Translations under genes and position numbers: made by a program
Shown: one piece after another, positions 37,487-50,800 of the stretch
Layout of the letters: the number at the start of each line of letters is the position of its first letter
Numbering within the stretch: the stretch's first letter is position 1
The notes under the pieces: generated by a model
What the model saw: only the letters and a program-made list of their open reading frames with translations
What the model was told of the DNA's origin: nothing
The model's database searches: none
Source of the DNA: Tetramitus jugosus
Taxonomy: Eukaryota; Heterolobosea; Eutetramitea; Acrasida; Vahlkampfiidae
Direction: 5' to 3'
DNA length: 64,000 bases
Assembly (NCBI GenBank): GCA_937625935.1
Contig: OW569376.1
Coordinates: 248,001 to 312,000 of the forward strand

Positions 37487-40400
37487 CAATGATGAATATG
37501 ATGATTCTTCTCTTGTTCAAAAAGATGATAATGAAGAGAATGGTGAAGGACGACAAGTTCAATTTGCATCATCGTCATCACCACCTTCTTCTTCTTCATC
37601 ATCCAATAGCAATGGTAGTAGTTCTGCAGCCTCATCCGATTACTTAAAGAGAAGAAAACGTACGATATCATTGTACTCTGGTCATCAACCACATCAACCA
37701 CAAGCTGCTGCATTCAACTCTCAAAACGTTATTCGTAGAGTGTCTCTACATAAGCCACCACCTCCCTCACCACCAACATCATCATCATCATCCGTTTCTG
37801 CTACTACTATTACTAGTGCTGCTAATGAAACAAAAAATGTATCAACAACAGCAACAGCAACAACAACAACAACAACAACAAGAGAAAAGAGTGGTGATGC
37901 ACATAGTCAAGACATCAATATCGAGTCCATTGTCGACGAGTATGGTGATGAAGATGGATTGAACACCATGGAAGATGACTTTGATTTCGACTTGGACGAC
38001 AATGATGACTTGTATGATGACGACTATGATGACAATGATCTCATGTCCATGATTCACAATCACTTTAATCCCAACAATAATAACAATAATAATAGTAGCA
38101 ATCATAGTATCACTAGTAACAATAACAATAACAATAGTTCCACATCATTGTTGTTGAGTCATGATATTAATGAATTGAATAACAATAATAATAGTAATAA
38201 TAGTAATAATAGTAATAGCCAGTTGTTGGGTTCGGATTTCCTGGGGCCTCGTCTCGTTCACGACTCACTGTTCACCTACACATTTGTCAGACCACACAAA
38301 TTTATTCGAACAATTGAAACACAGGTGCGCATGCTTCATCCACTGTTGCAATCAGATGAAGTACTGAGTGATCGAATGACTAGTCAACGATCACAGGAGG
38401 AGCACTCGCGTTTTGAACCGTTTGCTCTGCCATTGCCACTACCACCCAACTGTAAACTATACAAGCAATCGTTGCACTATGTGATACCTGGATTGGAATC
38501 GGACACATCGACTCAATTGCAACAATCTCAACAATTGAGACAACAGCAGCAACAACAGCAACAATTACTATTACAATTGCAACAACAACAACAACAAGCA
38601 GCAGCTGCAGCATCCATTGAACAACAACCAATGGTGGAAGTCAATCTATCGGAATCACCTCACTCGTTCAACAACAGCAGTGGCATATTGAGCACATCTC
38701 TGAATGAATCATCACTCAACAATGGTGGCAGCAATGGCAACATGCAAGCATTGACAACAACTGGTGGTGACAAACAATCACAGCAACAACAACCATTGCA
38801 ACAAACAGGAGCAGCAGCATCCAAGGATACCAATAATAATTCTCGTGTCTCTCAAGGCATCTCTGCACCCTCTTCTCCATCATCGTCCTTTAGCAAGACC
38901 AATGCACTCAAGAAGACCACGACTGCCACATCATCCAACAGCAGCAAGAACAATATTAGTGCAGCACTGTTGCCTCCAGCAAACAGTGCACTCAGTCTCA
39001 TTCGAAGAATGGATTATCCGTTGCCAAGGAGAATATTGCCCTATCCTAGAGGCATCAAGGTTCCAATTGGTCCCTCCCCTGTCATTAGTGGCACCAATCC
39101 AAGCATTACCAATCGAATGGTGGCATTGACTTCGAGTGCATCCACCAATGTGCCTCATCATTCTGTCCAGTTGCATCAGAACAGTATGGAGTACGTGTAT
39201 GAAGATGTGTGGAGCGTGGAGAAGGTGAGACCCATTCTATCAAAGACTCTCTTGGTCAATAGCAACAATGCTCAGTCCTCTGCATCTACATCGACTGCAG
39301 CTACTGCTACTACTACAACAACAACAACTTCTACTACGGCTTCTCTAGGCACTGCTGCAACCAACAACTCTCAATTCACAACAGATAGAAGCAAATGGCA
39401 ATCCATGGTACTCAAGAGACATCCATTGGTACAGGAAGTGCGTGAGAGAGTGTATCCTCTGTGGAGAGCCGTGTCGTTTGGTCATACGTTCGATGTCGGT
39501 ACAAAGGAAGTGAAACAGTCATTGACAGATCAACTCATTCTCAACGTCATTCTACAGCACTTGGTATTCGAAGGATTGAAAGAGACAAAGAGTGCCCTGG
39601 AACAAGAGTCTGGTCACAATTACAAGTGGATCGATGTTGACCAGAGTTTGTTGCACGGTATTCTCAAGGAGGCCATCAAGAAGACAGAGCGACTGTATGA
39701 TCTCGTGCTGTGCGACAAGATTCCAGCTACTGAGCTACAGAAGCAAAAGAATATCATCATGAAGGAGTTGGAAGAGATGATGGCAGAGTTTGGTATTGAA
39801 ATCGATGAAGACACTAGAGCAGCCAACAACAAGTCACTCAATGATGTGAACGTTTGGGAGGAGCCACACGACAGTGGTGTTGCGCGAAACATGGTTGTCG
39901 AAGTGGATCCCATTCGTAAAACGGAGCAATTCCAAGCCGGTTCTCTCAATGTGCTCATCCAGAAGCTGACAGCCGACTCGGTTGCCGACAGCAACAACAA
40001 TGTCAACTTTACCAGGGCTTTCCTCACAACCTACCTCAGCTTTACAACATCTGAACAGTTGTTTGACAAGTTGGTCCAACGATTCCATGTACCAAAGGAC
40101 AACATGACAGAGATTGAGCACTTTACAAAGAAGGAGGCAGTGAGAGGCAGTGTACTCAATGTTCTTCGACAATGGGTCCAATTCCATTTCTCTCAACTCA
40201 ATCCAAAGCTCATCACCAAGATGCTCTTGTTCCTGGAAGATGAAATCCTGGAGGATCCAGCATTGAAGGATGAAGGCAACCAGATTCGTGCCATCATTTT
40301 CCAACACAGAAGAAAGGAACAAATTATGAACGACTTGCAAAACATTCCAAACGTTCGCATCTACAAGAATGGTGTGGATGACGACACGTTGGCCAGTCTA

Positions 40401-41288
40401 GATCTCTTGCAATCAAAGATTGATCAGTCCAAGGAGATTTACAATGCTGGCTCCCGATCAGCAAAGATGGCACGTATGGTCGAGGATGCAAAGTCTGTTG
40501 ATATTCGAATCAAGAGCACACCTGAGCCAAAGATTCCAAAGTCACTGTTTGCACCTGGTTTTGTCATTCTGGACGCTGATGAAGAAGAAATTGCAAGACA
40601 GTTGACTCTGGTAGAATTTGAACTTTTTGCTCAGATTCAACCACAAGAGTTCCTGAATCAAGCATGGAACTTGACCAAGCTCAGATATCGTGCCATGAAT
40701 GTGATCAAGATGAGACAGCACTATGACAATGTGCAGTTGTGGGTTTCCAGTCTCATTCTGACTGCAAGCAAGGGTGACCGCAAATATGCGCTCAAGAAAT
40801 GGATCAAGGTGTGCGAACATTTGAAACACTTGAGAAATTTCAATACGATGAGAGCTGTGTTGGATGCATTGTGTGATCAGAGCATCTTGAGATTGAAGAA
40901 TGTCTGGGCTGCCATCAAAGACACTGAAAAGACCTATCAGGATTTGGTCCACTTCATATCGGAGCATAACAACTATGCCCCTTATAGAGAAATCTTGAAG
41001 CAGAAGCCTACTGATCCTTGTATTCCTTACCTCGGTCTGTATCTCAAGGAATTGATCAACATTGAAAACAACAGCAAGAATTACACAAAGCACAATCATG
41101 TAGAGTTGATCAATTGGGTCAAGAGAGAATCCATCTTTGAGATTATATCAGAGATTCAAAAATTCCAAACAAGAGGATACAGTCTCGTTCGTGTCTATCA
41201 ACTACAGAAGATGATTGAAATGATGCCAGAGAAACTGCCTAGAGAGACTTTGGCCAAGTTAAGTATCGCTGTCGAAAATGACAATTAA
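37215..41288 (+). CDS. LisH-RasGEF: Ras guanine-nucleotide exchange factor
   Basis: 1357 residues in one exon from an ATG at 37215. Residues 1-750 are low complexity: Asn, Gln, Ser and Thr runs. A LisH motif lies near 765-800 (LTDQLILNVILQHLVFEGL). The RasGEF N-terminal module is at 895-985 (AGSLNVLIQKLTADSV, FTRAFLTTYLSF). The catalytic CDC25 domain fills about 1125-1355, with LTLVEFELFAQIQPQEFLNQ, LTKLRYRAMNVIKM, CEHLKHLRNFNTMRAVLDAL and TDPCIPYLGLYLKELINIE, the last being the PCxPxxGxYLxxL signature. The same LisH plus GEF layout is known in amoeboid RasGEFs such as those of Dictyostelium. It exchanges GDP for GTP on Ras or Rap, probably in chemotaxis and actin control. The 9 bp to the CEP104 stop makes the 3' ends overlap. 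Confidence 0.9.
37449..37490 (+). repeat. Trinucleotide tract encoding 14 Asn (AAT-rich)
   Basis: A run of AAT codons flanked by AAC codons encodes 14 consecutive Asn in the RasGEF N-terminus. It is a microsatellite inside a coding region. Confidence 0.95.
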
Positions 41289-41297
41289 AGTTTTGAC

Positions 41298-44200
41298 TTA
41301 TTTAATGTTGTGTTCTTCCCTGTAATGCATCCATTGGTGATACATGTCATCAAATTCTGCACCACTCTCTCTAGGATCAGCCCTAATATTTTGACATTGA
41401 TCTTCGAACAAATGTTCATAGAAATGATCCATGCTGGAGAAGTCAACCTTGCACAGCGGACATCGAATAGCTGAATTTTGTAAACGTGGTTGACAGTACG
41501 AGTCATGAACGTCCTGATGATCCGGTACAACTGGTTCATCACACTTTTGACAAAATTGAACAGCTTCTCGTTTCTCACACTCTGTTTCCAAGTGATAATT
41601 GAATTGTTCGATCATTACAATTTGAACACACAGAGGACAAGGAGTGAGCAGACGACAATAAAACATCCAGTGCCAATTCACAAATGTATCATCTGGGAAC
41701 TTTTCTCCACAAAAATCGCATCCATGCATTTCCTCTGGATTCAAGTACTCAAACGATGAGATAACTTGTTGATCCAACTGGGGAGGCTCTTCTTCTTGTT
41801 TGTTTTGAGCGTCAGATTGTTTAGTAACTTTTCTCTTTCTCTTTGTTGGTGTTCCTCGAGAGGGAGGATCATCAGATACCTCTACGATTGATTCACTCAA
41901 TTCGTGGGAGAATTCATCTTCTTTGATTCTGCTTGTTATCTCTATCATTTCTCTGTAGAGAATAGGTTTGGATTTCTCGTATTGAATCGAGAGATGTTGA
42001 ATGGATGGATCGACCTTGAATGATTCAAGATAGAGCTCGAGTGCAGCTTTTCTGGCTTCGACATTGGGATTATTAAGTCCTTTTGTAATAATATTAGATA
42101 CTTTTTGAGTGTTTAAACCAGACTTGTCTGAGAAACCATACTTCTTTGTTAGAAAAATAATCATGTTAGTTCTTGCCACTACCGGTTTCCATCCAGCTTG
42201 TTCATCTTTTGGAATTTTGAGACAACTGTCACAAACTGAGCTTGCTCCTACGGAAGCCCTAGTGCTCAGAAATTGAAGCGTCTTTTCTGCTGCGTCTCTC
42301 GTCCTCGAATTGGAATCTGATATCTTTGTTGCCAAAATGGACAACACAGGCTCCATACAGCTAGCGATATGACTTCTCTTCACTGCCTTGCTACCGAACT
42401 TGATGACTTGTTTCAGGAACTCGATGTTGGCATGATAGATGGCAGGTATTTTGTCCTTCAATCCAATTTTCAAAAACGTTAGGGCTCCCATCACAATCAT
42501 AATCTTGTCATGTGGAAGTTGCTCTAGGTTCTGTGTCAAGACAAGAACGGATGATTCCCGAAGTCCACGAGATTTCTGAGACAATAAACATCGAGTCACA
42601 TAATCTCCAAACACTTCTACAATATCGATAAATTTGTCATTCTTTGGCAAAGGTCCAGGATCAACCATTCGATCCGAGCACTCCTCTATTATTCTCCTAG
42701 CAATTGTTCTCTCCCATTCTTCCATATTGGCCAATATTGAGTTCTCTATGGACTCTGGAATGAGATTTTGTCTCTTTTGTGATTTCATTGATTCATTCTC
42801 AACTGATTCAAGCGCATTCTCATTCAGTCGTTGGATTGGTTTTTCATCGTATGAATTTGGTTGTTGGACTTGATGTTTGGAATGGTCGACATTAGGATCC
42901 ACTCTCTTACTTCTCTTCTTTCTCAGTGCATGTGGATTCTTGTCCACAGTATCTTTTGCTGCCATTGTTGTCTGTACTTGCAGGTCATTCTTTAAATTCT
43001 CTGGTGGTGGTGAAAACATTTGATTTGTATTCATGGGTTTAATAGGACGATTATCAAATGGAATTTTAGGATCCACCCAAGCAGAATTGTTTGTATTGAA
43101 CACTCGCTGTTCTTCTTCATCTGATGGTAGTACATTTCTTTTTCTCTGTTGTTGTTGTTGTTGTTGTTGTTGTTGTGGAGGAGGAGGTGGAGAAGATACT
43201 GAATGATCCATTGGTGTTGTGGTTTTTACAGTACTTGCAGTTTCTTGTTCCGAAACGTGTTCAGATGATGATGATGATACGACTACATTATTGTTCAGAT
43301 GATTGTGATTGTGACTTGTATTGTGATGATTATTAGTGAATGGAGGAGTGGATACTGGTTGTTGCTGATGAGATGGACCACCACCACCATCTCTTCGTTC
43401 CAGTATGTTGGATCGAATAGAAATCATTTCTTGTTTGAGTCGATGTGCTCTCACATAATCTTCTCTCTCAATTGCAATCAACTTTTGCTTCTCTAGTTCA
43501 CTCAATTGAATCGATGCTTGTTTCAATAAATCAATTTGATCCTTGATGGATTGAGCTCTCATGAAATCTTCTTCTTGAACAGCTCTCGATTTTAAAATGA
43601 TTAATTCTTCAATTCTAATTTGAGTTTCTTCATCCAACATGATACTACTATAGTCACTTGTTGGTATGACATTGTTCGATGATTGTCCAATAATGGTGGG
43701 TAATAGTGGTTTCTGTGGAGTATTACTTCTATTCCTACTACTACTACTCCTATTGCTACTGCCATTGTGATTATGGATAATGATTGGATTGAGGGCATTG
43801 GATGGAAACATGGACAATACTTGTCCAATGAATTGCATGCCAACAATACCAATCTGATTGAAAATGTTCTTCTTGTTGACAAAGTTGGAGTGAAACACTA
43901 GTTTCATACATGTGCATCTCACATCCAATTTGACCTTTTTCAACTCTCGTGCACTGTATCCACTCTTTTCATTGTTACTCAGAGACAAGAAACCAATTCT
44001 CTTGAATGAATCATCGGAATCATGATCGTGATGACTCAATAGTCTCAACCATTTTTTTGCATTTTCATTCTCAGTCGTGTAATTGTTGTTTTTCTGAATA
44101 TTGTTGTTGTTCGTCTCACAATTGTTGTTGCTTTCATTGTTACTATTGCTTTCATGGTTGTTGTTGTTGTTGTTGTGAGTGTCATCATCATGTTCAGCTG

Positions 44201-44531
44201 CATCATCATTGTCGTCATCACTCTGAACACCAATAAACAATTCAATCTTGGATGAAATTTTGTATTCATGGGATAGAATTTTGATGCGTTTGAGACGGAC
44301 TTGTCCTTCGAATTGAATGATCATGGATTGTGGATAGTCACAATAGCTAGAAGATTGCCAACCTTGTGAGTGAATATTGTATGAGTGAAGATTAGTGCAT
44401 GGATGATTCGAGTCTTCACTTGAACATTGTATGACGTGATATTTTAGATTTAATGGTGGTTGAGAGTCATTGTTGGAAGGAGGTGTGGTTGGTGGAGATG
44501 AGGAAGGTGGCACTGATGGATGATTACTCAT
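41298..44531 (-). CDS. CEP104: Centrosomal protein 104 (ciliary tip protein)
   Basis: 1077 residues from an ATG at 44529-44531. The N-terminal jelly-roll domain is clear (QGWQSSSYCDYPQSMIIQFE, KRIKILSHEYKISSKIELFI, GFLSLSNNEKSGYSARELKK, MKLVFHSNFVNKKNIFNQIG), interrupted by an Asn-rich insert at about 100-170. A coiled coil with paired FMRAQSIKDQID and YVRAHRLKQEMI motifs lies near 310-375, a disordered Gln/His-rich linker follows, then a TOG domain at about 630-860 that binds tubulin. The C-terminus carries zinc fingers (CDFCGEKFPDD with paired His and Cys, then CPLC, CQKC and CPLC). This order is the CEP104 order. The protein rides microtubule plus ends at the tips of growing cilia. In an amoeboflagellate it should serve the flagellate stage. 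Confidence 0.93.
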   Translation of the reverse strand: MSNHPSVPPSSSPPTTPPSNNDSQPPLNLKYHVIQCSSEDSNHPCTNLHSYNIHSQGWQSSSYCDYPQSMIIQFEGQVRLKRIKILSHEYKISSKIELFIGVQSDDDNDDAAEHDDDTHNNNNNNHESNSNNESNNNCETNNNNIQKNNNYTTENENAKKWLRLLSHHDHDSDDSFKRIGFLSLSNNEKSGYSARELKKVKLDVRCTCMKLVFHSNFVNKKNIFNQIGIVGMQFIGQVLSMFPSNALNPIIIHNHNGSSNRSSSSRNRSNTPQKPLLPTIIGQSSNNVIPTSDYSSIMLDEETQIRIEELIILKSRAVQEEDFMRAQSIKDQIDLLKQASIQLSELEKQKLIAIEREDYVRAHRLKQEMISIRSNILERRDGGGGPSHQQQPVSTPPFTNNHHNTSHNHNHLNNNVVVSSSSSEHVSEQETASTVKTTTPMDHSVSSPPPPPQQQQQQQQQQRKRNVLPSDEEEQRVFNTNNSAWVDPKIPFDNRPIKPMNTNQMFSPPPENLKNDLQVQTTMAAKDTVDKNPHALRKKRSKRVDPNVDHSKHQVQQPNSYDEKPIQRLNENALESVENESMKSQKRQNLIPESIENSILANMEEWERTIARRIIEECSDRMVDPGPLPKNDKFIDIVEVFGDYVTRCLLSQKSRGLRESSVLVLTQNLEQLPHDKIMIVMGALTFLKIGLKDKIPAIYHANIEFLKQVIKFGSKAVKRSHIASCMEPVLSILATKISDSNSRTRDAAEKTLQFLSTRASVGASSVCDSCLKIPKDEQAGWKPVVARTNMIIFLTKKYGFSDKSGLNTQKVSNIITKGLNNPNVEARKAALELYLESFKVDPSIQHLSIQYEKSKPILYREMIEITSRIKEDEFSHELSESIVEVSDDPPSRGTPTKRKRKVTKQSDAQNKQEEEPPQLDQQVISSFEYLNPEEMHGCDFCGEKFPDDTFVNWHWMFYCRLLTPCPLCVQIVMIEQFNYHLETECEKREAVQFCQKCDEPVVPDHQDVHDSYCQPRLQNSAIRCPLCKVDFSSMDHFYEHLFEDQCQNIRADPRESGAEFDDMYHQWMHYREEHNIK

Positions 44532-44859
44532 GTGTGTGTGTGCGTATAGAGTTTGAAGAACTGTTGTTGTTGTTGTTGTGTGTTTTCAACGAATGTTTTT
44601 TTGTATTTCTGCGAAATGAGTTCGAACGAAAAAACTGTAGATTGATCGAATGGGAGAGGCGGGATGAAAAAACACGAAAAAAAAAACAAAAAACTCTGAT
44701 CTCAACATCCTACTGTTGCTGCTGCAATCAATTCGATATCGACGACAACAGCACTCTGATTCATAATTTATTATATCGCTCTCACATTCGAATTATTACT
44801 CATTTTTGAAAATTCACTCCAATCTCATTATGACATAAATACAAAAAGTAACAACAATC
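44532..44859. other. Divergent promoter region shared by CEP104 and SMG1
   Basis: 328 bp between the two ATGs. It includes CATTTT, runs of A (about 44680) and a TG repeat near 44532-44545. No RNA gene or second ATG frame is supported. Confidence 0.5.
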
Positions 44860-47800
44860 ATGAGTCATCAAAATATCACAACAACCACATCAAACAATCA
44901 TAACATTCATCATGTTGATGATCATTCATTACTGGACAACCAGTGGAAACAACTATGCAATGGACTGATTCTTGCTCATGCAAATTCTGTTCATCTCAAC
45001 AACAACAATGATACTAGCAGTATCACCCAACAACAGCAACAACAATTACAAATTTCACAATCCATTCAATCATTCCTATTAGAGAATGAAAGACGGATGG
45101 TTCAATTGATTTTGCATCAAACTGTTCAATCTCACACTATCCCCCTATTGAATCACCTCTTTTCATTACTATTGTTGTGGTTGTCATCACCATCACCACC
45201 ATCATCAGCAACTACTACTACAACAACAACAACTGCTGCTAATACTACAACAACCACCAGTTCAACAACATTATTGATTCATACCATTGCACAATTGATT
45301 TCTATTTATGATGTAGATGATGATGATGATGATGATGATAACAATAGTGAAAAGAATCATCATCATCGATTGCTCATTGTAGATTGGTTATTACCAATCA
45401 TGAGTAATCCAAGTTCACTGCTGAATACATTGATGACTCATAAGAATCGTGTCATTCATGCATGTTTATTGATATTGAAACAATACATAGTACTATTGAC
45501 AACACATCAACAACAACAACTACAACAACAATCATCATCATCATCATCAACCTCATTGATTTCACAACACTTGTTCTCATCCATCATGAATACATGCAGA
45601 GACGTATTGGATGATTGTTCATCCATTCATCAGATTCACTCTGCTACTGCTGCTTCTACCATTGCGACCAATGTACCTCATGTTTCCCCATCTACCCCTA
45701 TCACTACTACTACTACTACTACTACTCCTCATACAACATTAGTACCCAACAGTGATATGATTCTGGAGCAGACAATGGAAGTGATGCAACTCATTGTTCA
45801 TCATCATTACTCTCATCCAACAACAACAACTATCAGTACTATCAGTACAACTACTGAACTACCGAGTTCATTGATCAATGATGTGATGGATGTGTTGGTG
45901 GGATGGTATTTGGACAGAGATACGAGTATTCGACTCAGAAATCTCATTTCTCAATGCTTTACCCACACTATCAAACCACTCATGATTCACTCTTCTGTTC
46001 ATCATCATCATCATCATTCAATTGTACTGCACATGTTGGATCAATTGTTGAACGATATGAAGAATTCAACAGAAGAGAAGCCCTATCAACTATTTGTCTC
46101 TTGTTTCACAATGCTCATTCCATTATTGATCGGTGGTAGTAGTAGTCATATCAATGGTACGACTCATAATGATACGAGTGATACAACAAGCAGTACTAAT
46201 AGCAGTAGTAGTAGTAGTAATAGTATACATTTATTGATTCATCGATTGTTAAACGTGTTTATTCAATCATTGGACAAGTTCACAGACAAGCACAGAAAGA
46301 TTTGGAAGAGTACATCAGAGTGCATACTGGCTATTGCAAAGACTCATTTGCTATTCTTGCCACTATCATCATCATCATCATCACAACAGACACCAGTTCA
46401 TCATCATCATCATCACCATCATCCACATCATCACTACTATTATCAACATCATCATCTCACATCATGCATGGAATATTATGGCAAAGTGTTGAAACAGAGT
46501 ACAAAGTTTGAATTGTCATTGGATTGGTTCGATTCTGTTGTTCAATTGTTGAACATTGTATTATCATCACAATCATCAACCAACACCACTGGTGGTGGTG
46601 GTGCCATGATGGTTGTTCAATTCCATCACTTTACTCCACTCATGTCATCCATTGTCTCATTTGTTCAAATGATACAGAATACGAATTCGGATGTTCATTT
46701 GCAATTTGGAAAAATTTATCATCTGGTCATTCAATCACTACTCGTCTTGTCGTCATCCTCTTCATCATCCACTACTACTACTACTACTACTACTAGTACT
46801 ACTACTCACAACAATATGAATCATGGTGGTGAATTCAATAATAGTGCAGTAGCAGTGGATAATCGATCGATTATTGTTGATCATGATTGTCCATCGTTGG
46901 AGCAATTGTTGTCATTCATGATGAATGATATTCCTTCACTGATTGTGGACAACAAGAACAAGAAGACAAACAAGAAGAAGAAAAAGTTGCAACAGAGAAG
47001 CAGCAAGAAGCAACAGCATGATGGAATGGATCAGCAGAGTGATGATGATGATGATGATGAAGATGACGACGATGAGAATGTTCATGACAGTGATGAGGAT
47101 CATGATGCTGTTGATGTCAATGTAAAGAACAGCAAGAATTCTATTCACCATGTTGAGAGCAGTGAAGACATTGGAGGAATCATTGATTATGCACAATGGA
47201 ATCACACGACTCAATTGATTGTTACCTTTCAGTTGAGCATGCTCAATTATGTGATATCCTTGTTCATGAAGAGTCATCATACCACATCGCACAAGTATGC
47301 CTATCAATTGACACAGTGCATCATGAATCGGTATCAAGATTGGATGCCATTGATCTATTTGAGTCCGACTCTCTATTACTTGTTTGTCAAGAACTTGTCG
47401 AGTCAACATACGCAACTACTGTCATTGTTGTTCTTGTCATCAGCATCACATGCAGATCATCATGAGGATGAAAATGTGAGCGTCATGCGTAATCAGTTGT
47501 CCCTGGTTCATCAATTGTGTCACATGATGATGGGACACCACAGCCGCAATTCTGATGCTTTACCATGTGAGATCAAGATTGTGTTTCTATCGTGGATACA
47601 CTCCATCATTGTTGCTTGTTCGTCCCATCATCAGTCATTCACAACAGACAGCAATTCCTTTGTGAAGACGCTGCTAAAGATGACAAACGACAATGTGCAC
47701 AACAATCCTAGGATTGGAGAAGAGACAACAACTGGTATCGTAGATCAGAGATCACCTCTATTCAAATTGCTATCGTGCTTGCTGTCGAATGATCCACACG

Positions 47801-50800
47801 TGCAAGTGAGATCAATGGCTGTTCAATTGACTTCCTCAATGATTCAAGGCATGCTTACTCAAACAATCAACGAAAGCTTATCTCAGTGCAGAGATGCATG
47901 CCTGTTTCAACTGATGAGCTTGTTGTTTGTGTCCATTGGTGACAGAAATGAATCTGTTTGGCAGACATCGATCCATGAGATGAGCCATTTTGCACCATTG
48001 CTCATGGATTCCGTCCTGTGGAACAATTTCAAATTGTACAGGACGAATCAAGCAAGTTGCTTACCCGATGCTTCACAATCGATGATTGCGCTACAACAGC
48101 AGCAACAATACATGAATAGCGTCTTGTTCAAGAGTGATGACTTCTTGAAGCTATTTCAATTTTTCACTGGCGATCATTCACCATCAGATGGTTCTCATAC
48201 GTTGGCACACTTTGATCGCATGTATCAATTGATACCTAGTCATCTATTAATGATGACGAACCGACAACCATATCAAGCCAATGATTCAATTATAACCAAT
48301 GAGATCGTGTTTGATCAATGGATTATTCATGAGGCGACGCGCTATTGTTTGTTCCATCGGTTTCGAACCAGCTTTGGAAATGCTGTGCAAACGTTTGAAC
48401 AATTCGAATCAGTGTTGAAAGGAATGATTCATGAGCAAAAACAACTCAAGGGTCAAACTAATGTCTCTCAAGCATTGACCAGAAGGATATCACTGTTTGT
48501 TGATTTCCTTAACGAGTTGGAAAAACAGTTGACACTTGTTATTGATGGTCTGAAACTATCAGAATATCCAGCCAATGTCCACACGTTCTTCCAAGCGAAT
48601 GCCAAGGTTTGTCAAGATTGGTTTTCTCGTCTCAGACCACTCATTGTCAAGGTGAGTATGACGACCCGCACGGCAACAACATCTCAGATCCGTAACACAC
48701 TCTCTGGTCTGTCCGAGCTAAAAAATCAATTATTGAACAATATCGGTCATCCATCTGTGTTTATCAGGGGTTACAACGAACTGGAAACTATTCTTATAGA
48801 TTTGTGTGTGACATTGAGCCTCAATGGGGATTCTGATATGATTGTTGGTTTACTAGCAACGTTGAAACACATTATTGATCAGTTGGATTCCACTTCATAC
48901 GCCCACGTACAACAAAGAGCTATGTTGCTTGAGTCTGCTCTCCATGGAACTCTGAATCAGGGCTGTGGACGATATGAGAGAGCAATCGAATATTATGAAT
49001 CTGCAATCAAAGTATCACCAAGTGAAACGGCGCTGAGTGAGTACACTCGCATGATTGTGATCAATCAACTACTCAATTGTTATGGTTATTGTGATGAATC
49101 TCAATTAAGCAGTCAAAGAGATTCTCACTCCTCGTCTTTTGTTCACAACTCGGTCAAATATGAACAAGTGTTGTCAGAGTTTGACACAGTTGGTCGCAAC
49201 ACAAGTATGGAAGATGAATTGTCTCTTCACAAGGTCAGTGGTTGTCTACTCGAGCAGAAGAGATTGTTGGACAGTGATTGTTCATCATTTTCTGTTGCAT
49301 TACCATTCAGATCTGAACTTTTATCAATGGCTAGAGCGACTAGCAACGAAATTGGTTCCTATTTTGCCCTCATGCATCTCAGCATCCTCGTCACAAATCA
49401 ACCTGCACCTCAGAGAGAAGAAGATGTCGTCCCGTTCGAGACTGCAGATTATCTCTTCTCGAGAGTGACTTCAGATCACAAGACCAAATTGTTCTATCTG
49501 AATCAAAAGTCACAGCTCATGACAAAGAAGATGATAACAAGTGATCCAAGTTTACTTGTTGTGCAGTCTGAAGTCAATAGAGCTTTGCACAACTTCAACG
49601 CCTGTGAAGTCGTGTTAGACAACATGGAGAAGTTGTACAACGCCCAAAAGAGAATCAAAAAGTCAGCAAGTGATTTTGATTTGGTTAAAGTGCATTATGA
49701 GAGAGCTTTGCTTTTACATGACCGTGATGCTGATAGAGTTCGTGGCATAGAGTGTCTCTGTAAGGCTATTCGTTTGTGCAATGATCATCCATCTACCGCA
49801 CAACATCAGCATCAATTATCAAGAATGTTGGTACAGCTTTATGATTGGTCATCCAATAACAGCAATGTCAATAGTGAAGACGTGCATCAACTCATTATCT
49901 CTTCTTGCGATATTCACAAGACTGAACAAGCAACGAGCAATGACATTACAACTCGTGGTGAAGATTTACTCAGAGAGCTCCTGTTGAAGGCTGTTGCTGT
50001 TGATCCACATGACAGAACTTCTTTGGTAAAGTATGCTCGGTGGTGTCAATCACAGGATATGATTGAAGAAGCCATTGTGTACTATCTGAAGAGTCTACAA
50101 CAACAATTCAATGGTACTGATCCTGCTAATGCTATCCGAGAGTTGAATGTGAATATTGTGTTGCAACTGCTTCGATTCTTCACAGATTACAAGAGATGTG
50201 TATCGTTGTTAGAAAATGAATCCATTATGACTGCGATTGATTCAACAGCAGCTTTTGTTTGGTTTGATATTATTCCTCAGATATTGTCTCATATTGGTGA
50301 TCTCCAGCGATTAGAAAAGGAGGATGCCCCGACAGCTGATGCAATCAAGAGAAACAATGTTATCAAAAAATTGTTGGTCAAGATTGGAAAAGAACGACCA
50401 CAGTTGGTTGTTTATCCCATCATTGTCGGCACAAGATGTAATCCGTCTGATGAGAGCACCACCGGTCGAATGTACAGAGAAATATTGTTTGAGATTGTCA
50501 CCTGTTCTCCATCATCGCATGCTCGAATGTTCGATGGTGTGGAGTTGTTTGTAAACGAATTGAGTCGCATTACTCTGTTGAGAGAGGAACGATGGATGAA
50601 CGCCATTCCGATTCTAGTCAGAAGACTTGAGAAAGCGCTCGACATTGTACGATCACTGCCGACAGCAGCAATGCAACAGGAGTCACCATCGCTTCTGGTA
50701 GACAATGCCTGGAACAGCTACGTTCAAACAGTAAGCGATGTATTAACTGCTATCGAGCAATTGTTTGAAGACACGAGCAGTGCTCCCGAGACTAAGCAAG

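Noticed and set aside
37176-37562. Hydrophobic Ile/Val-rich open frame on the minus strand
   Set aside because: It is the antisense reading of CAT/AAT repeats in the RasGEF gene and has no independent support.
39834-41099. Two long minus-strand open frames (168 and 185 codons)
   Set aside because: They lie inside the RasGEF coding region, and their products show no domain. They are reading-frame shadows of a well-supported gene.
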